A stretch of DNA of 42,640 nt from a virus, in IMG/VR virus record IMGVR_UViG_3300032298_000109, positions 1 through 42,640 of that record; one strand, written 5' to 3'. This document shows positions 30,996 to 37,705 of the stretch, piece by piece (the first letter of the stretch is position 1; every line of letters starts with the position of its first letter). Both the position numbers and the translations under genes were made by a program. Below the pieces are notes generated by a model. That model made no database searches. It was not told where the DNA came from and saw only the letters and a program-made list of their open reading frames with translations.

Positions 30996-31025
30996 GGTTA
31001 CATAAATTGAAAAAAGGAAAACATT

Positions 31026-31301
31026 ATGACACACACAGAAAAATTAGCTTGGGAAAAACAAGCATACGGTATGACAGCAGCAGAAGTAGATCAGATGGTA
31101 AAGCAACAAGCTTTCCCCGGTACTGAGATGATGTTTGCAGCTGGTCTTATCAGTGACGCTCAACACGTCATTGATGCAGAATTCAACAACGATGGTTGGG
31201 TTTCTCCACAGCGTGCAAATCAAGCACGTCAATACATGAATATAGCAAAAAAGATTATGTTCGATATGATGGATAATTCTGAAGAAAGAAAGGCAGCTTA
31301 A
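31026..31301 (+). CDS. Small unrecognised protein (91 residues)
   Basis: MTHTEKLAWEKQAYGMTAAE at the N-terminus, then two predicted helices (AEVDQMVKQQ and QRANQARQYMNIAKKIMFDM). Methionine- and Gln-rich. AAGGAAAA precedes the ATG. It heads a run of small genes behind a dedicated strong promoter, which suggests early expression. No family recognised. Confidence 0.65.
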   Translation: MTHTEKLAWEKQAYGMTAAEVDQMVKQQAFPGTEMMFAAGLISDAQHVIDAEFNNDGWVSPQRANQARQYMNIAKKIMFDMMDNSEERKAA

Positions 31302-31302
31302 T

Positions 31303-31635
31303 ATGTCAAAGACTAAACGTGCAGATTCTTATGTTTTTACCGCTGATCCTCAGTCTGTTGCTGACATGCAACAAATTGACATCGTTAAGAAGACAGTCAA
31401 AGCTATCAACTTAAGCAATGCTCAGTCTTACAAATACGCATGTCGCGCTGCTGAATATCGTGGAGAACCATTACCTAAAAAACCTGCAGTCAAACGTGTT
31501 CGTTTGATGGGACGTGGACCACGTCGTGTACATGCAAATATGCGATATGGTGGTCGTCATAACAGTGCTTATGACGCATACTTGCCACAGAAACATGCCA
31601 CTCGTTTTGATGTTTATATTGCGGACGTAAGATAA
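31303..31635 (+). CDS. Small basic unrecognised protein (110 residues)
   Basis: Starts MSKTKRADSYVFTADPQ. The C-terminal half is strongly basic (KKPAVKRVRLMGRGPRRVHA), followed by NMRYGGRHNSAYDAYLP, which suggests nucleic-acid contact. It starts 1 nt after the previous stop and shares one base with the next gene (TAATG). Confidence 0.6.
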   Translation: MSKTKRADSYVFTADPQSVADMQQIDIVKKTVKAINLSNAQSYKYACRAAEYRGEPLPKKPAVKRVRLMGRGPRRVHANMRYGGRHNSAYDAYLPQKHATRFDVYIADVR

Positions 31636-31808
31636 TGAGATACAATGACACCGTAACCATCGTAGATGGCGTGAAGTTTACAGTATGTGAACCACGTAAA
31701 ATTAAGGCAGCACAGCGGACATTTCCTAATCGCACAGGAACTATATGGAAGATCGGTGCACGTAATGCCAATTTGATTAGCAACAACTTTAAGAAAGGAA
31801 AAGCATGA
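31635..31808 (+). CDS. Small unrecognised protein (57 residues)
   Basis: MRYNDTVTIVDGVKFTVCEP followed by a basic stretch (RKIKAAQRTFPNRTGTIWKI). The first half looks like a beta hairpin, and KIGARNANLISNNFKKGK at the end is basic. Overlaps: one base upstream (TAATG), four bases downstream (ATGA). Translation is strongly implied by this coupling. Confidence 0.6.
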   Translation: MRYNDTVTIVDGVKFTVCEPRKIKAAQRTFPNRTGTIWKIGARNANLISNNFKKGKA

Positions 31809-31978
31809 GTCGCATGAAGGAACTTGCCATGGATATTGAAGATCACTTGCGTCAAGGCTATAAACCTTTGACTATCGCAGCGATGATGAATATCCCGTTG
31901 GATATGGTAGAGGATGTTGAAAAAGACTTAATGCAACTTGCAGATCCTCGTTTTTATGGTCCAGATTATGATGAATAA
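31805..31978 (+). CDS. Small helix-turn-helix-like protein (57 residues)
   Basis: MSRMKELAMDIEDHLRQGYK, then PLTIAAMMNIPLDMVEDVEK. The segment KPLTIAAMMNIPLDMVEDV has helix-turn-helix spacing (IA..M.IP...V), as in small phage HTH proteins. The acidic tail PRFYGPDYDE argues against strong DNA binding by itself. ATGA overlap with the previous gene. Confidence 0.55.
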   Translation: MSRMKELAMDIEDHLRQGYKPLTIAAMMNIPLDMVEDVEKDLMQLADPRFYGPDYDE

Positions 31979-31992
31979 GAAAGGTGGATAGT

Positions 31993-32403
31993 GTGGTGGT
32001 TTATATAAAGCAATCGAGATATCTTACCGCTGCAAAGCGCGAAGAGTTGTACAGCGCAGCTTCACTTTTCCTAAATGAATTGTTAGGTAAAAAAGACAGA
32101 AAGGTTTATATTGAAGTATCTGTACGAGGCAAAGGTTTGAAGGACTACGTCGATGGTTATTGTCTATGCACAGAAGACTATCCTAATGGTAAACCTAAAG
32201 AGATCATGGTAGATATCAGGGGAGATCGAGGTTTAGACTTTGCTATCAAGTGTTTAGCACATGAGCTAGTACATGTATGGCAAATGATGACCGGTAGGAT
32301 CGACAATAAAGCATATAAAGGAGATCACTATTATTCTCCGTGGGAGATAGAAGCCAGAGAACTCGAAGATCCCCTATATGAGATGTATGTAAAGAATAGT
32401 TAA
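31993..32403 (+). CDS. SprT-like zinc metalloprotein
   Basis: 136 residues from the GTG at 31993, placed 8 nt after GAAAGG; GTG at 31984 or 31996 is also possible. CLAHELVHVWQMMTG carries HExxH (about 90-94), followed at a distance by EIEARELE, which may give the third ligand. This fits the SprT/WSS1-type metallopeptidase fold, whose cellular members cut DNA-bound proteins. A small phage version next to early genes might act on host DNA-binding proteins. Activity is inferred from the motif. A terminator and a late promoter follow. Confidence 0.65.
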   Translation: MVVYIKQSRYLTAAKREELYSAASLFLNELLGKKDRKVYIEVSVRGKGLKDYVDGYCLCTEDYPNGKPKEIMVDIRGDRGLDFAIKCLAHELVHVWQMMTGRIDNKAYKGDHYYSPWEIEARELEDPLYEMYVKNS

Positions 32404-32430
32404 GTAGTGTCATAATGTAGTACTTTGAAA

Positions 32431-32455
32431 GGGGGCTTCATGCCCCCTCTTTTTT
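32431..32455 (+). terminator. Terminator before the late region
   Basis: GGGGGC / GCCCCC (32431-32436 and 32442-32447) with a 5-nt loop, then TCTTTTTT. Strong intrinsic terminator that separates early small genes from the late promoter just downstream. Confidence 0.93.
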
Positions 32456-32456
32456 A

Positions 32457-32464
32457 TATAAATA
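32457..32464 (+). promoter_or_regulatory. T4-type late promoter
   Basis: TATAAATA directly after a terminator, the same arrangement as at 929-977. It precedes a block of putative virion genes starting at 32518. Confidence 0.85.
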
Positions 32465-32517
32465 GATCTTGTATATGTCAGTTGCCATTTAGAGCAACAG
32501 TAACATGGAGCAAGGTT

Positions 32518-33486
32518 GTGGCACAAAGTCAATATAAGAAACTTACACCCAGTGAACTATTAAAACCTGGGCGAGAAGGCAGAGGACCAACATTAATCAA
32601 GAAGATTGAAGAAGGCCAAGATTTTGTTTTATTTTCCGGCGAAGTTGTGAAGTTTAAAAAAGATGCTGCTGTTCTTGGAGCGATAGCTCAAGGTTTAAAA
32701 CAAGGCAGCAATGATTTATTAAATGCAATTCGTTTGAAGAGCACAACAAATAAAGAATACAAGATATCAGATCTTGCAAAGACTGCAGAATTCGGCGGTA
32801 AAGGTGCTGGATCTGGCACAGTAGCTGAGTCAATAGCGTTAACAGATATCCAAGCTAAGTTGCAAGCACTCTTAAATAAAGAAAACAAACCGTTTATTAA
32901 AGTTGACATAAATGGTAAAGTAGTTCAGTGTTCTAACTTTCAGAAAACTGACGGAACACCTAAGAGCGACTTTCATATATTAGATCCTAAAGGTAAAGAG
33001 GTTGCATGGATCTCCCATAAAAAAGGTACACGTGCAAAAGATTTCCAACAGTACGGAGGCATGATCGAGTTGTCTCCATCAGAAGAGCTAGACGTATTTG
33101 TAAAAGATGTGAAGAATATATTATCGACTGATGGTTCTCCTGGTGTTTTACCTATGAAGACTGCATATTATAGAAAAGTTAAAGATAAACGTACACGTAT
33201 GAAAACTCTTTTTGGTAAAGATTTTAAAACTTCAGGTCCTGACTCCAGACAAAACATTGATGTGTTGTATCAAGGAGTATTAGATTTTAAAAAGGGTACC
33301 GGTGGAATTTACACCATCACTAGCAGTCATACAGTATTTCATGGTAAAGAACCAACGGGTGATTACGAACCATATTATTATATTAGACCAGAACAAGCTA
33401 AGACACAATTCGGAGTTAGAGGCGGTAGATTTTTTATCGTAGCTAAATTAACAGCAATTTCAAATAAGAATGCCAAAGAGATATGA
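32518..33486 (+). CDS. Putative late protein with restriction-endonuclease-like motifs
   Basis: 322 residues from the GTG at 32518, which has GGAG 7 nt upstream. A longer frame from 32425 would begin before the late promoter and inside the terminator, so it is rejected. GTPKSDFHILDPKGKEVAWIS followed by HKKG resembles the (P)K-x-D...(E/S)xK layout of PD-(D/E)xK-like nucleases of the KaDi...iSlK type, followed by AKDFQQYGGM. Ser stands where Glu is usual, so activity is uncertain. It heads a late operon and overlaps the next gene by 4 nt. Confidence 0.5.
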   Translation: MAQSQYKKLTPSELLKPGREGRGPTLIKKIEEGQDFVLFSGEVVKFKKDAAVLGAIAQGLKQGSNDLLNAIRLKSTTNKEYKISDLAKTAEFGGKGAGSGTVAESIALTDIQAKLQALLNKENKPFIKVDINGKVVQCSNFQKTDGTPKSDFHILDPKGKEVAWISHKKGTRAKDFQQYGGMIELSPSEELDVFVKDVKNILSTDGSPGVLPMKTAYYRKVKDKRTRMKTLFGKDFKTSGPDSRQNIDVLYQGVLDFKKGTGGIYTITSSHTVFHGKEPTGDYEPYYYIRPEQAKTQFGVRGGRFFIVAKLTAISNKNAKEI

Positions 33487-33866
33487 TAACTTTCAAAGAA
33501 TACTTACAAGAAGAACACGGCGCAGGAGAATGGGGAACAACCAAACTTACAAAGCGTTATAAGAAAGATACTCCTGGACAAGACGATAAAGAAGATATCA
33601 AAGAATATGCTATTGATGCTAAAGGACACAAGTCATCTACTGGCGGATTAACACAAAAAGGCGTTGATGCTTATAAGAGAGAAAATCCTGGCAGTAAACT
33701 TCAAACAGCCGTGACTACTAAACCATCTAAATTAAAACCAGGAAGTAAAGCTGCTAATCGTCGTAAATCATTTTGTGCTCGTATGAGCGGTGTTGATGGT
33801 CCTATGAAAGACGAAAAAGGTAGACCAACTAGAAAAGCTTTAGCTTTAAGAAAATGGAATTGTTAA
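33483..33866 (+). CDS. Late protein with capsid-targeting-like N-terminus (DUF6321-like)
   Basis: 127 residues. The start MITFKEYLQEE resembles the T4 internal-protein capsid-targeting sequence (MKTYQEFI-x-E). The C-terminus KAANRRKSFCARMSGVDGPM followed by KDEKGRPTRKALALRKWNC is a conserved basic block seen in many aquatic phages. Two Cys and many Lys/Arg suggest DNA contact. Packaging into the head is inferred from the N-terminal motif. ATGA and TAATG overlaps join it to its neighbours. Confidence 0.6.
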   Translation: MITFKEYLQEEHGAGEWGTTKLTKRYKKDTPGQDDKEDIKEYAIDAKGHKSSTGGLTQKGVDAYKRENPGSKLQTAVTTKPSKLKPGSKAANRRKSFCARMSGVDGPMKDEKGRPTRKALALRKWNC

Positions 33867-35002
33867 TGATTACTTTTAAAGATTTCTTATTTGAGGCTAC
33901 ATCAGTAGATGATGAGATGCTTGGTCATCTAACACATACTAAAGATTTACCTCATGAAGATTCACGATATGGCAATGCAGCTATAAATCTAATACACCAG
34001 TTTCATAAGCTTCGTAAAGGCGAGAAGAGCGAAGTGTCTGCTTCATTGAAAACCGATGGTGGTTCATCTGTGCACGTAGTACACGATGCTAAGGGAGTAG
34101 GTGTATCAGATAAACATAGAATTGCAAGAGGAGTTATCGCAAGAACTCCTGAAGAAGTAGATCAGCATTTTGGGCATCAACCACAATATGCACATGCATT
34201 AAAACATCTATTGAAACACGGTCATGAGATCGTAAGTAAAGGACACCACATTCAGGGTGATTTGTTACATACACCAAAAGATGAAACTACCAAACAAAGT
34301 AAAGATACTACTACTACAACCCCAAACAGAATCACATATAAAGCAAAGACAAAAGCTCCTATTGGATTGGCTATACATACTGAAGTAACTAAAGGTGTTG
34401 CTCATGCACCATCTAAAGGTGCTGTGAAGAAAAGTAGTAACGTATTTGTTCCAGCATATGCATTTAATCATAAAGAACATCCATACACAGCTGAAGATCA
34501 AGCACACGTAGAACATCATTTGACTGCTGCTAAAAAATTAATGGACCAGCATTCAACTCATCACTTAACACCAGAACATACTAATAATTTTACTATATAC
34601 TTGAATAGAACTACACGAAGAGGTGAAGCACCTTCAATTGCTGGATATAAAAAGCATTTGGCTGGCGAAGGAGAAAAGGCAGCTGGTAAATTAAAGACCG
34701 CTGTTGGTAAAGAAAAGGCTATGTCGAAGTTTAATGCATTATCTAGTCATGTCGATGCACATAAAGAACATTTCCAACGTTCATTAGATATCCGTCACCA
34801 CTTGGGTCAAGCTACTGAACACGTATTAAAAGGTGTAACTCATCCTGATATGGAAACATCTATCGATGGTAAGAAATCTCCAGGAGAAGGTATAGTATTA
34901 CAGAAAAAACACAATGGAAAATTAAGACCAGTTTCGAAGCTTGTTCCTGTAAAAGTTTCTAATGCTATCTTAAACAATCCAAGATTTGCTAAGGACAAAT
35001 AA
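33866..35002 (+). CDS. Late protein with ligase/nucleotidyltransferase-like motifs and capsid-targeting-like N-terminus
   Basis: 378 residues from the ATG in the TAATG overlap; the frame opens 12 nt earlier. MITFKDFLFEA is a capsid-targeting-like start with a candidate cleavage after FE. SASLKTDGGSS (KxDG at 62-65), HHIQGDLLHTP (about 128-138) and GEGIVLQKK with SKLVPVK (about 348-370) resemble motifs I, III, IV and V of ATP-dependent ligases and RNA-capping nucleotidyltransferases. The middle is rich in His and Lys. An injected nucleotidyltransferase would be unusual. The fold is inferred from motif order. Confidence 0.5.
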   Translation: MITFKDFLFEATSVDDEMLGHLTHTKDLPHEDSRYGNAAINLIHQFHKLRKGEKSEVSASLKTDGGSSVHVVHDAKGVGVSDKHRIARGVIARTPEEVDQHFGHQPQYAHALKHLLKHGHEIVSKGHHIQGDLLHTPKDETTKQSKDTTTTTPNRITYKAKTKAPIGLAIHTEVTKGVAHAPSKGAVKKSSNVFVPAYAFNHKEHPYTAEDQAHVEHHLTAAKKLMDQHSTHHLTPEHTNNFTIYLNRTTRRGEAPSIAGYKKHLAGEGEKAAGKLKTAVGKEKAMSKFNALSSHVDAHKEHFQRSLDIRHHLGQATEHVLKGVTHPDMETSIDGKKSPGEGIVLQKKHNGKLRPVSKLVPVKVSNAILNNPRFAKDK

Positions 35003-35622
35003 TGCAAACCTTTTCAAACTTCCTTAAGGAAGAAGCTGAAGCCAAACATGCAACTCTTGCTTACGGTCGCATGAATCCTCCAACCTCTGGTCATCTTAAA
35101 GTAATCAATAAGGTGCAAGAAGTTGCTAAGAAACATGGAGGTGAGCATCACATGATTGTATCACATTCTGAAGATTCTAAAAAGAATCCATTATCTGGTG
35201 AACAGAAGGTTAAACATCTTAAACGTTATGCACCTGGTGCAAACATCCGTTCATCATCAAAAGAAAATCCCACATTGTTCTCACATGCTGCTGAGCTACA
35301 CAAGAAAGGTGTAACACACCTACATGTAGTTGCTGGCTCAGATCGTGTACCAGAATATAAGAAGAAGTTTAAAGAATTAAATGGTAAACCAAATAAAGAA
35401 GGTCATGTACCATTCCATTTTAAAAAGATCACTGTGCATTCTGCAGGTACTAGAGATCCTGATGCTGAAGGCGATACGGGTATGTCAGGTACAAAAATGC
35501 GAAGTCATGCTGCGAATAAAGACTTCAAGTCTTTCCGTAAAGGTGTACCAGCACATGTCTCAGATGAACATACACACGAATTAATGAATGATGTACGCAA
35601 GGGTATGGGTCATAACGATTAA
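35002..35622 (+). CDS. Cytidylyltransferase-fold nucleotidyltransferase with capsid-targeting-like N-terminus
   Basis: 206 residues. After MQTFSNFLKEEAEA, the sequence LAYGRMNPPTSGHL (19-32) holds the TxGH form of the HxGH nucleotide-binding motif. THLHVVAGSDRVPEY is the central strand. GMSGTKMRSHA (about 158-168) is the ISSTxxR-type phosphate-binding motif. The catalytic set looks complete, as in NMN/phosphopantetheine adenylyltransferase-like enzymes; the substrate cannot be told. It shares one base with the gene before it (TAATG). Confidence 0.75.
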   Translation: MQTFSNFLKEEAEAKHATLAYGRMNPPTSGHLKVINKVQEVAKKHGGEHHMIVSHSEDSKKNPLSGEQKVKHLKRYAPGANIRSSSKENPTLFSHAAELHKKGVTHLHVVAGSDRVPEYKKKFKELNGKPNKEGHVPFHFKKITVHSAGTRDPDAEGDTGMSGTKMRSHAANKDFKSFRKGVPAHVSDEHTHELMNDVRKGMGHND

Positions 35623-35636
35623 CTGAAAGCAATATC

Positions 35637-35909
35637 ATGTCTACAAAACTCCAGCGCAAAAAGAAACAGCGCACTGGCTGGTATGAATTAGAGTATGAAG
35701 AATTAGTTAAGCCTAAGAAAGGTCCGACAAAAAGGACTGATACTAGGAAGTACTATTCTACTCAAGTCACATATGTAAGCATGAGAGAAGAAGAGTATTT
35801 AAACTTAGCAGATAGGATAATTGGTCTTTCCCCAGAATCACATAGGATGACTATATTGACATCAGAAGGTCAACAAGAATTTGATCAAGATGATGATGAA
35901 ATAGATTAG
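35637..35909 (+). CDS. Small unrecognised protein (90 residues)
   Basis: MSTKLQRKKKQRTGWYELEY at the start, then a basic stretch (KPKKGPTKRTDTRKYY), a strand-rich middle (YSTQVTYVSMREEEYL) and an acidic tail (EFDQDDDEID). The charge split between halves is marked. Last gene before a late promoter. No family recognised. Confidence 0.6.
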   Translation: MSTKLQRKKKQRTGWYELEYEELVKPKKGPTKRTDTRKYYSTQVTYVSMREEEYLNLADRIIGLSPESHRMTILTSEGQQEFDQDDDEID

Positions 35910-35925
35910 TGTTGTAGCCTAAACT

Positions 35926-36051
35926 ATTATAAATAAGAGTGAACCAGTTATTAAATTTGATGGAATTGAAATAGAAGCTGTTAACTGGGACCGCTTCGTA
36001 AGATGTTCAATTCGATTATTATCACACGTGGTTAATGGGAAAATATGTTAA
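35926..36051 (+). CDS. Possible short ORF without an ATG/GTG/TTG start
   Basis: Open frame after a TAA, with ATT (35926) or ATA (35929) as the only early candidate starts. It encodes EPVIKFDGIEIEAVNWDRF then VRCSIRLLSHVVNGKIC, protein-like in composition and running 7 nt into the next gene. The late promoter at 35928-35935 overlaps its 5' end, so the message would start inside it. It could be a remnant, an ATT-initiated peptide, or chance. Low confidence. Confidence 0.25.
   Translation: MINKSEPVIKFDGIEIEAVNWDRFVRCSIRLLSHVVNGKIC
35928..35935 (+). promoter_or_regulatory. T4-type late promoter
   Basis: TATAAATA in a 135-nt gap, about 110 nt before the gene at 36045. Third intergenic copy of the late box in the window. 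Confidence 0.75.
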
Positions 36052-36491
36052 AGTTTAAAGAATATTCGCAGGAATTCGACCTACAACTTGAGTCTGTACA
36101 ACTGACAGATGAAGAAGTATCTGAACTCAATGAAGTTTTAGATACGTCTGCTCGAATCAAACGAAGACAACAATTCATTCGTCGTGGTGCACGCGTTGCC
36201 ATGGCTCGTAAAGTACAGCAACGTAGATTTGCTAGTCCTGAACGATTAAAACTTAGATCTAGACAGAGGGCAAAGAACCTCTTAATAAGACGCCTTTATC
36301 AAGGCCGTAGCAGATCTGAAATCCCCCTAGCCCAAAGAAAACAAGTGGATATTAAATTAGGCCGCATGAAGAATGCTGTCACTCGTATATCTCAAAAATT
36401 AATTCGTCGTGTCAGACAAGAAGACATCGCGAGAAAAACAAAAAATAGAAATTTACCAAAATTTGATAGTAAGAGCCAAGCAGGATTTTAA
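36045..36491 (+). CDS. Arg-rich late protein with capsid-targeting-like N-terminus
   Basis: 148 residues. MLKFKEYSQEFDLQLE is a variant of the shared N-terminal motif. The rest is very rich in Arg/Lys: RIKRRQQFIRRGARVAMARK, RQRAKNLLIRRLYQGRSRSE, RISQKLIRRVRQEDIARK. Predicted helical and DNA-binding, suited to an internal head or core protein. Similar Arg-rich proteins are conserved in aquatic T4-like phages. Role inferred from charge, motif and late context. Confidence 0.6.
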   Translation: MLKFKEYSQEFDLQLESVQLTDEEVSELNEVLDTSARIKRRQQFIRRGARVAMARKVQQRRFASPERLKLRSRQRAKNLLIRRLYQGRSRSEIPLAQRKQVDIKLGRMKNAVTRISQKLIRRVRQEDIARKTKNRNLPKFDSKSQAGF

Positions 36492-36493
36492 TT

Positions 36494-37438
36494 ATGAAAC
36501 AATTTAAGGAATACCTTAAAGAAACCAGTGGTAAAGTTGTATTGACATTTGGTCATTTCAACCCGCCAAACATTGAGAATGAAAAGTTAATTAATAAAGT
36601 ACATGAGTCTGCTGAAGGTGGACCATATAGGATTTATACATCGCAAGAATGTGACCAACACTCTCCATTAGAGTACAACACTAAAGTCAAATTTATGCGT
36701 AAGATATTCCCTCGTCATGCACGTTCTATAATTAGTGACTCAAAGATAGTAGATTTATATGATGCATTAGATTCTTTATACGAACAAGGTTATACTAAAG
36801 TCGATTTAGTAATGCCTAATATTCCTAAAGAATTGAAAGAAGAAGTTAACAATTATAATAGATCTCGATATAATTTTAAGTCAATAGAGTTTATCTCTGT
36901 TAATACACATGATATTGAACCAAAAATAATTGAAGCTGCTAAAAATAATAACTTTGAATTGTTTGTTAAAAGTTTACCTTCGACATTAAAAGAAGGACAT
37001 AAGTTATATAATGCTCTTCGTTCAGCACTTGGTTTAAAAGAAACATTTAACTTTAGACAACATATTCAACTTCCTACATTATCCAAAGAACGCGAAGCTT
37101 ATGTAAACGGAGAGTTGTTTAAAGTAGGTGATGTAGTTGAAGTTAAAGAGACTAAAGAGATTGGTCAAATTCAAAGACTCGGATCAAATTATGTAATCAT
37201 TGAAACATATGAAGGCGCAAAACAACGTAAATGGTTGCGTGATGTTATCAAAGTTGAAGAAGCAGTTATCAATCAGATGCTCGAAAAGATGGGTAATCCT
37301 TGTTGGACTGGTTACACAATGGTTGGCACTAAAGAAAAAGGTGGTAAAACAGTTCCAAACTGTGTACCAGTAAATAAGAAAAACAAATCAAAAATTAAGT
37401 CATTCAAAGAAGACTTATCAACATTTAATGGGAAATAA
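36494..37438 (+). CDS. Degenerate nucleotidyltransferase-like late protein with capsid-targeting-like N-terminus
   Basis: 314 residues in three parts. First, MKQFKEYLKE, the shared motif. Second, VVLTFGHFNPPNIENEKLI aligns with the GRMNPPTSGH loop of the 35002 gene but has lost the T/HxGH residues, so this domain is probably inactive. Third, a small SH3/KOW-like domain (GELFKVGDVVEVKETKEIGQ then IQRLGSNYVIIET), ending in MGNPCWTGYTMVGTKEKGGK and a VPNCVP tail, a Cys-containing module common in aquatic phage proteins. Likely a packaged or structural paralogue of the active enzyme. Confidence 0.6.
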   Translation: MKQFKEYLKETSGKVVLTFGHFNPPNIENEKLINKVHESAEGGPYRIYTSQECDQHSPLEYNTKVKFMRKIFPRHARSIISDSKIVDLYDALDSLYEQGYTKVDLVMPNIPKELKEEVNNYNRSRYNFKSIEFISVNTHDIEPKIIEAAKNNNFELFVKSLPSTLKEGHKLYNALRSALGLKETFNFRQHIQLPTLSKEREAYVNGELFKVGDVVEVKETKEIGQIQRLGSNYVIIETYEGAKQRKWLRDVIKVEEAVINQMLEKMGNPCWTGYTMVGTKEKGGKTVPNCVPVNKKNKSKIKSFKEDLSTFNGK

Positions 37439-37440
37439 AA

Positions 37441-37704
37441 ATGTCAGACAGATTAATTCAAGTACTTGCACAAGAAGAAACTCTAGCTGCTAATACAGCA
37501 ACTAATGTATCACTAGCCCACGTGGTAAAGATACATGTTGGTGGTACAGAAAGAAAGTTTACAGTTAAAGATGCTAGCGGAAATACAATAGGATCTACCA
37601 CGACTCACGCTAATCAGACGCTTTATATTCGTAAAAAAGCTACTGATACAGTAGAAGCTAATGGCGCAGGTTGCTTAGCAACATCAATAGCATTCGGAGA
37701 TTAA
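37441..37704 (+). CDS. Small beta-rich late protein (87 residues)
   Basis: MSDRLIQVLAQEETLAANTA, then VVKIHVGGTERKFTVKDASG and TLYIRKKATDTVEANGAG. Strand-rich, with the size and Gly/Thr content of small head-decoration or fibre-associated proteins, but without a recognised family. It lies 2 nt after the previous stop and 1 nt before the next gene, inside the late block. Confidence 0.55.
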   Translation: MSDRLIQVLAQEETLAANTATNVSLAHVVKIHVGGTERKFTVKDASGNTIGSTTTHANQTLYIRKKATDTVEANGAGCLATSIAFGD

Positions 37705-37705
37705 T

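Noticed and set aside
30837-31010. 57-codon frame starting MTYKGAPWRVFFF that spans the thyX terminator and the next promoter
   Set aside because: It crosses a strong terminator and a promoter, has no ribosome site, and its Phe run is just the T-tract. It is a chance open frame.
30791-31025. tRNA gene in the largest gap
   Set aside because: I looked for cloverleaf arms and a T-loop (GTTCRA) and saw none; no tRNA was found elsewhere in the window either.
32425-32517. N-terminal extension of the 32518 protein (start at 32425)
   Set aside because: It would begin inside the terminator stem and before the late promoter. The GTG at 32518 has a proper ribosome site.
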